Source: Salidesulfovibrio onnuriiensis (GTDB taxonomy: Bacteria > Desulfobacterota > Desulfovibrionia > Desulfovibrionales > Desulfovibrionaceae). From it: a DNA stretch of 64,000 bases. Shown here in pieces: positions 62,460 to 64,000 of the stretch. The notes below the pieces were generated by a model, which was not told the DNA's origin, made no database searches, and worked only from the letters and a program-made list of their open reading frames with translations. The DNA lies in the NCBI RefSeq assembly GCF_008001235.1, contig NZ_CP040751.1:1161001-1225000 (forward strand), in the 5' to 3' direction. How positions within the stretch are numbered: position 1 is the first letter of the stretch; every line of letters starts with the position of its first letter. A program made the translations under genes and the position numbers.

Positions 62460-63692
62460 ATGGATTTATACGATCTGTTCTTTTACATGTCCCTGTTTGC
62501 GGGCTTCATGATGGCGTTCAACCTGGGCGCCAACGATGTCGCCAACTCCATGGCCTCGGCCGTGGGGGCAAAGGCCATTACCGTCCGGCAGGCGGTCCTC
62601 ATCGCCGGGGTCCTCAACTTTGCCGGCGCAGTGTTTCTGGGCTCCCACGTCACGGCCACCGTGAGCAAGGGGATCATCGACCCGAGCCGCATCGACGCCA
62701 CGGTCATGATGATCGGCATGTTCTCGGCGCTCCTGGCCGCCGGGGTCTGGGTGCTCATCGCCACCCTGACGTCGCTGCCGGTTTCCTCCACCCACTCCAT
62801 CGTGGGGGCCATCACCGGCTTCGGCATCTCCGCCGGGGGCATGGACGTGGTCAATTGGCTCAAGATGGGCGGCATTGTCATGTCCTGGGTCATCTCCCCG
62901 TTTTTTGCAGCCATCATCGGTTTCGTGGTTTTCAGCCATATCCGGCGCTTCATTCTCTACAAGAAGCACTTCATCGAGCAGGCCCGGCGCTGGGCGCCGT
63001 TCTGGGTGGCCGTCACCGCCATCCTGATTTCCCTGTCCTTCCTGTACAAGACTCCCATAGGCAAAAGCCTCGCACTGCCCTGGCCGGTCTCCATCGGCAT
63101 TGCCGTGGCCCTGTCCGCAGTCGTGTTCCTGCTGGCGCGCATGTGGGTCAACCGCATCGTGGTGAACGTGGAAGAGGGCGCCGAGGGCGTGGAAATGGTC
63201 TTCCGCAAGATGCAGGTGGGCACCTCCTGTTACGTGGCCCTTTCCCAGGGCGCCAACGACGTGGCCAACGCCATCGGACCGGTGGCCGCCATCTATCTCA
63301 TTGCCAAGGAACACCAGCTCCTGGCCAAGGCCGAAGTGCCCCTGGTCATGCTCGTGCTGGGCGGCCTGGGCATTGCCGTGGGTATCGCGGTGCTGGGCCA
63401 CAAGGTCATGGCCACCGTGGGCCAGAAACTCACCACCCTGACCAATACCCGCGGTTTCGCCGTGGACTTTGGTGCGGCAAGCACCGTGCTGGTGGCCTCC
63501 AACCTGGGGCTGCCCGTTTCCACCACCCATGCGGCCGTGGGGGCCGTGGTGGGCGTTGGCATTGCGCGCGGCTTCGGGGCCGTGGATTTCCGGGTGCTGG
63601 GCAAGATCGTTTTCTACTGGGTGCTTACGGTTCCCATTGCGGCCTTCACCAGTATTCTGATATTCGAGTTATTGAAGTGGATGTGCCTTTAA
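62460..63692 (+). CDS. pit: Inorganic phosphate transporter, PiT family
   Basis: 410 aa. Cation- or proton-coupled phosphate importer. Both copies of the PiT signature are visible: FNLGANDVANSMASAVG (residues about 20-37) and SQGANDVANAIGPVAAIY (about 263-280), plus two SSTHSIVGAITGFG/STTHAAVGAVVGVG loops, in an about 10-helix fold. ATG at 62460 follows AGGAGG by seven bases; the TTG three bases earlier is less likely. It lies 35 bases after the kinase and before a DUF47 gene, the usual partner. Confidence 0.95.
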   Translation: MDLYDLFFYMSLFAGFMMAFNLGANDVANSMASAVGAKAITVRQAVLIAGVLNFAGAVFLGSHVTATVSKGIIDPSRIDATVMMIGMFSALLAAGVWVLIATLTSLPVSSTHSIVGAITGFGISAGGMDVVNWLKMGGIVMSWVISPFFAAIIGFVVFSHIRRFILYKKHFIEQARRWAPFWVAVTAILISLSFLYKTPIGKSLALPWPVSIGIAVALSAVVFLLARMWVNRIVVNVEEGAEGVEMVFRKMQVGTSCYVALSQGANDVANAIGPVAAIYLIAKEHQLLAKAEVPLVMLVLGGLGIAVGIAVLGHKVMATVGQKLTTLTNTRGFAVDFGAASTVLVASNLGLPVSTTHAAVGAVVGVGIARGFGAVDFRVLGKIVFYWVLTVPIAAFTSILIFELLKWMCL

Positions 63693-63746
63693 TATTCAAG
63701 ATACCGGCAACTTGCTGATTGCATACATTTTTTACGGAGTGATTAC

Positions 63747-64000
63747 ATGTACTTGAAGATTCCCTTTTTCGGCCTCATTGCCAAGCGTCCCCCCATGGAA
63801 GGGCTCATCGAGCACTACGACAAGATCGCCGAGTGCATCGCCACCATCGACGAGTCCCTGGAGTGCTATGTTTCCGGCGGCGTCTGTCGTGAATTCGAGG
63901 AGTTGGCAAAGACCATCGACACCATCGAGAACCATGCCGACAAGATCAAGCGCAACATCCGCAACCATTTGCCGCGCGGCCTGTTCATGGCCGTGGACAA
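63747..64000 (+). CDS. DUF47/PhoU-like phosphate-transport regulator (partial)
   Basis: First 84 codons; cut by the window end. Seen: the family start MYLKIPFFGLIAKRPPMEGL and the helical region HYDKIAECIATIDESLECYV and IENHADKIKRNIRNHLPRGL, which fit the Pit accessory family (distant PhoU homologues). It usually precedes or follows pit and modulates its activity. ACGGAG precedes ATG. Confidence 0.88.
   Translation, partial: MYLKIPFFGLIAKRPPMEGLIEHYDKIAECIATIDESLECYVSGGVCREFEELAKTIDTIENHADKIKRNIRNHLPRGLFMAVD

Overview
The window looks like chromosome of a dissimilatory sulfate-reducing bacterium of the Desulfovibrio group (Desulfovibrionaceae; a Pseudodesulfovibrio-like genus would fit). The evidence is the clustered sulfate-activation and APS-reduction genes (sat, aprBA, qmoABC plus the small gene that follows qmoC), a periplasmic tetraheme cytochrome c3, the siroheme-dependent alternative heme gene ahbB next to hemL, and a GC-rich codon usage. 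The envelope is Gram-negative (mlaA, lptD, hldD, OmpA-type domain). I see no rRNA, tRNA, CRISPR array, transposase, integrase or phage gene: this is core genome with a few lineage-specific proteins.

Layout. 1-3.1 kb: end of a gene, mlaA, a YfcE-type phosphodiesterase, then gdhA behind a 386-base upstream region rich in repeats. 3.2-12.0 kb: a REC-REC-PEP/pyruvate-binding fusion, then on the minus strand ppiD, an aconitase, a small coiled-coil protein and a degenerate EPSP-synthase-like protein with a chorismate-mutase-like N-terminus. 12.2-22.4 kb: the sulfate respiration block, sat on the minus strand and aprBA, qmoABC and a qmoD-like gene on the plus strand. Sat activates sulfate to APS, AprBA reduces APS to sulfite, and QmoABC passes menaquinol electrons to AprBA. 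22.8-27.7 kb: a complete branched-chain amino acid ABC transporter (livG-livJ-livH-livM-livF). 27.8-32.8 kb: a hybrid histidine kinase and a chemoreceptor, convergent. 33.0-37.7 kb: ahbB-hemL, an acetyltransferase, cbiG-cobJ and cytochrome c3, i.e. tetrapyrrole supply next to a multiheme cytochrome. 37.8-44.3 kb: a very acidic LLDE-repeat protein with a frameshift near its C-terminus, a trypsin-like protease, a K+ channel and a separate cyclic-nucleotide-binding protein that overlap by ATGA, a Kef-type antiporter and an HMCES/YedK protein. 44.4-49.7 kb: the translation operon ffh-rpsP-khpA-rimM-trmD-rplS-rnhB, with a TrmD fused to a second SPOUT-type domain. 49.7-53.0 kb: a 714-base non-coding stretch with possible structured RNA, a membrane protein, and two secreted proteins including a VWA-OmpA fusion. 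53.2-60.3 kb: hldD-lptD-mutL-alr and two small proteins. 60.5-64.0 kb: tandem Pho-box-like repeats, a PhoR-like kinase, pit and a DUF47/PhoU-like gene cut by the window end.

No wholly new multi-gene system is evident. The best candidates for new biology are the REC-REC-PPDK_N fusion (3172-6126), the split K+ channel/CNBD pair (40528-41777), the frameshifted acidic repeat protein (37810-39404), the EPSPS-like protein lacking active-site motifs (10412-12019), and several palindromes at promoters of energy-metabolism genes (sat, cytochrome c3, gdhA, the pho genes). Product names come from reading conserved motifs by eye; no database search was run.
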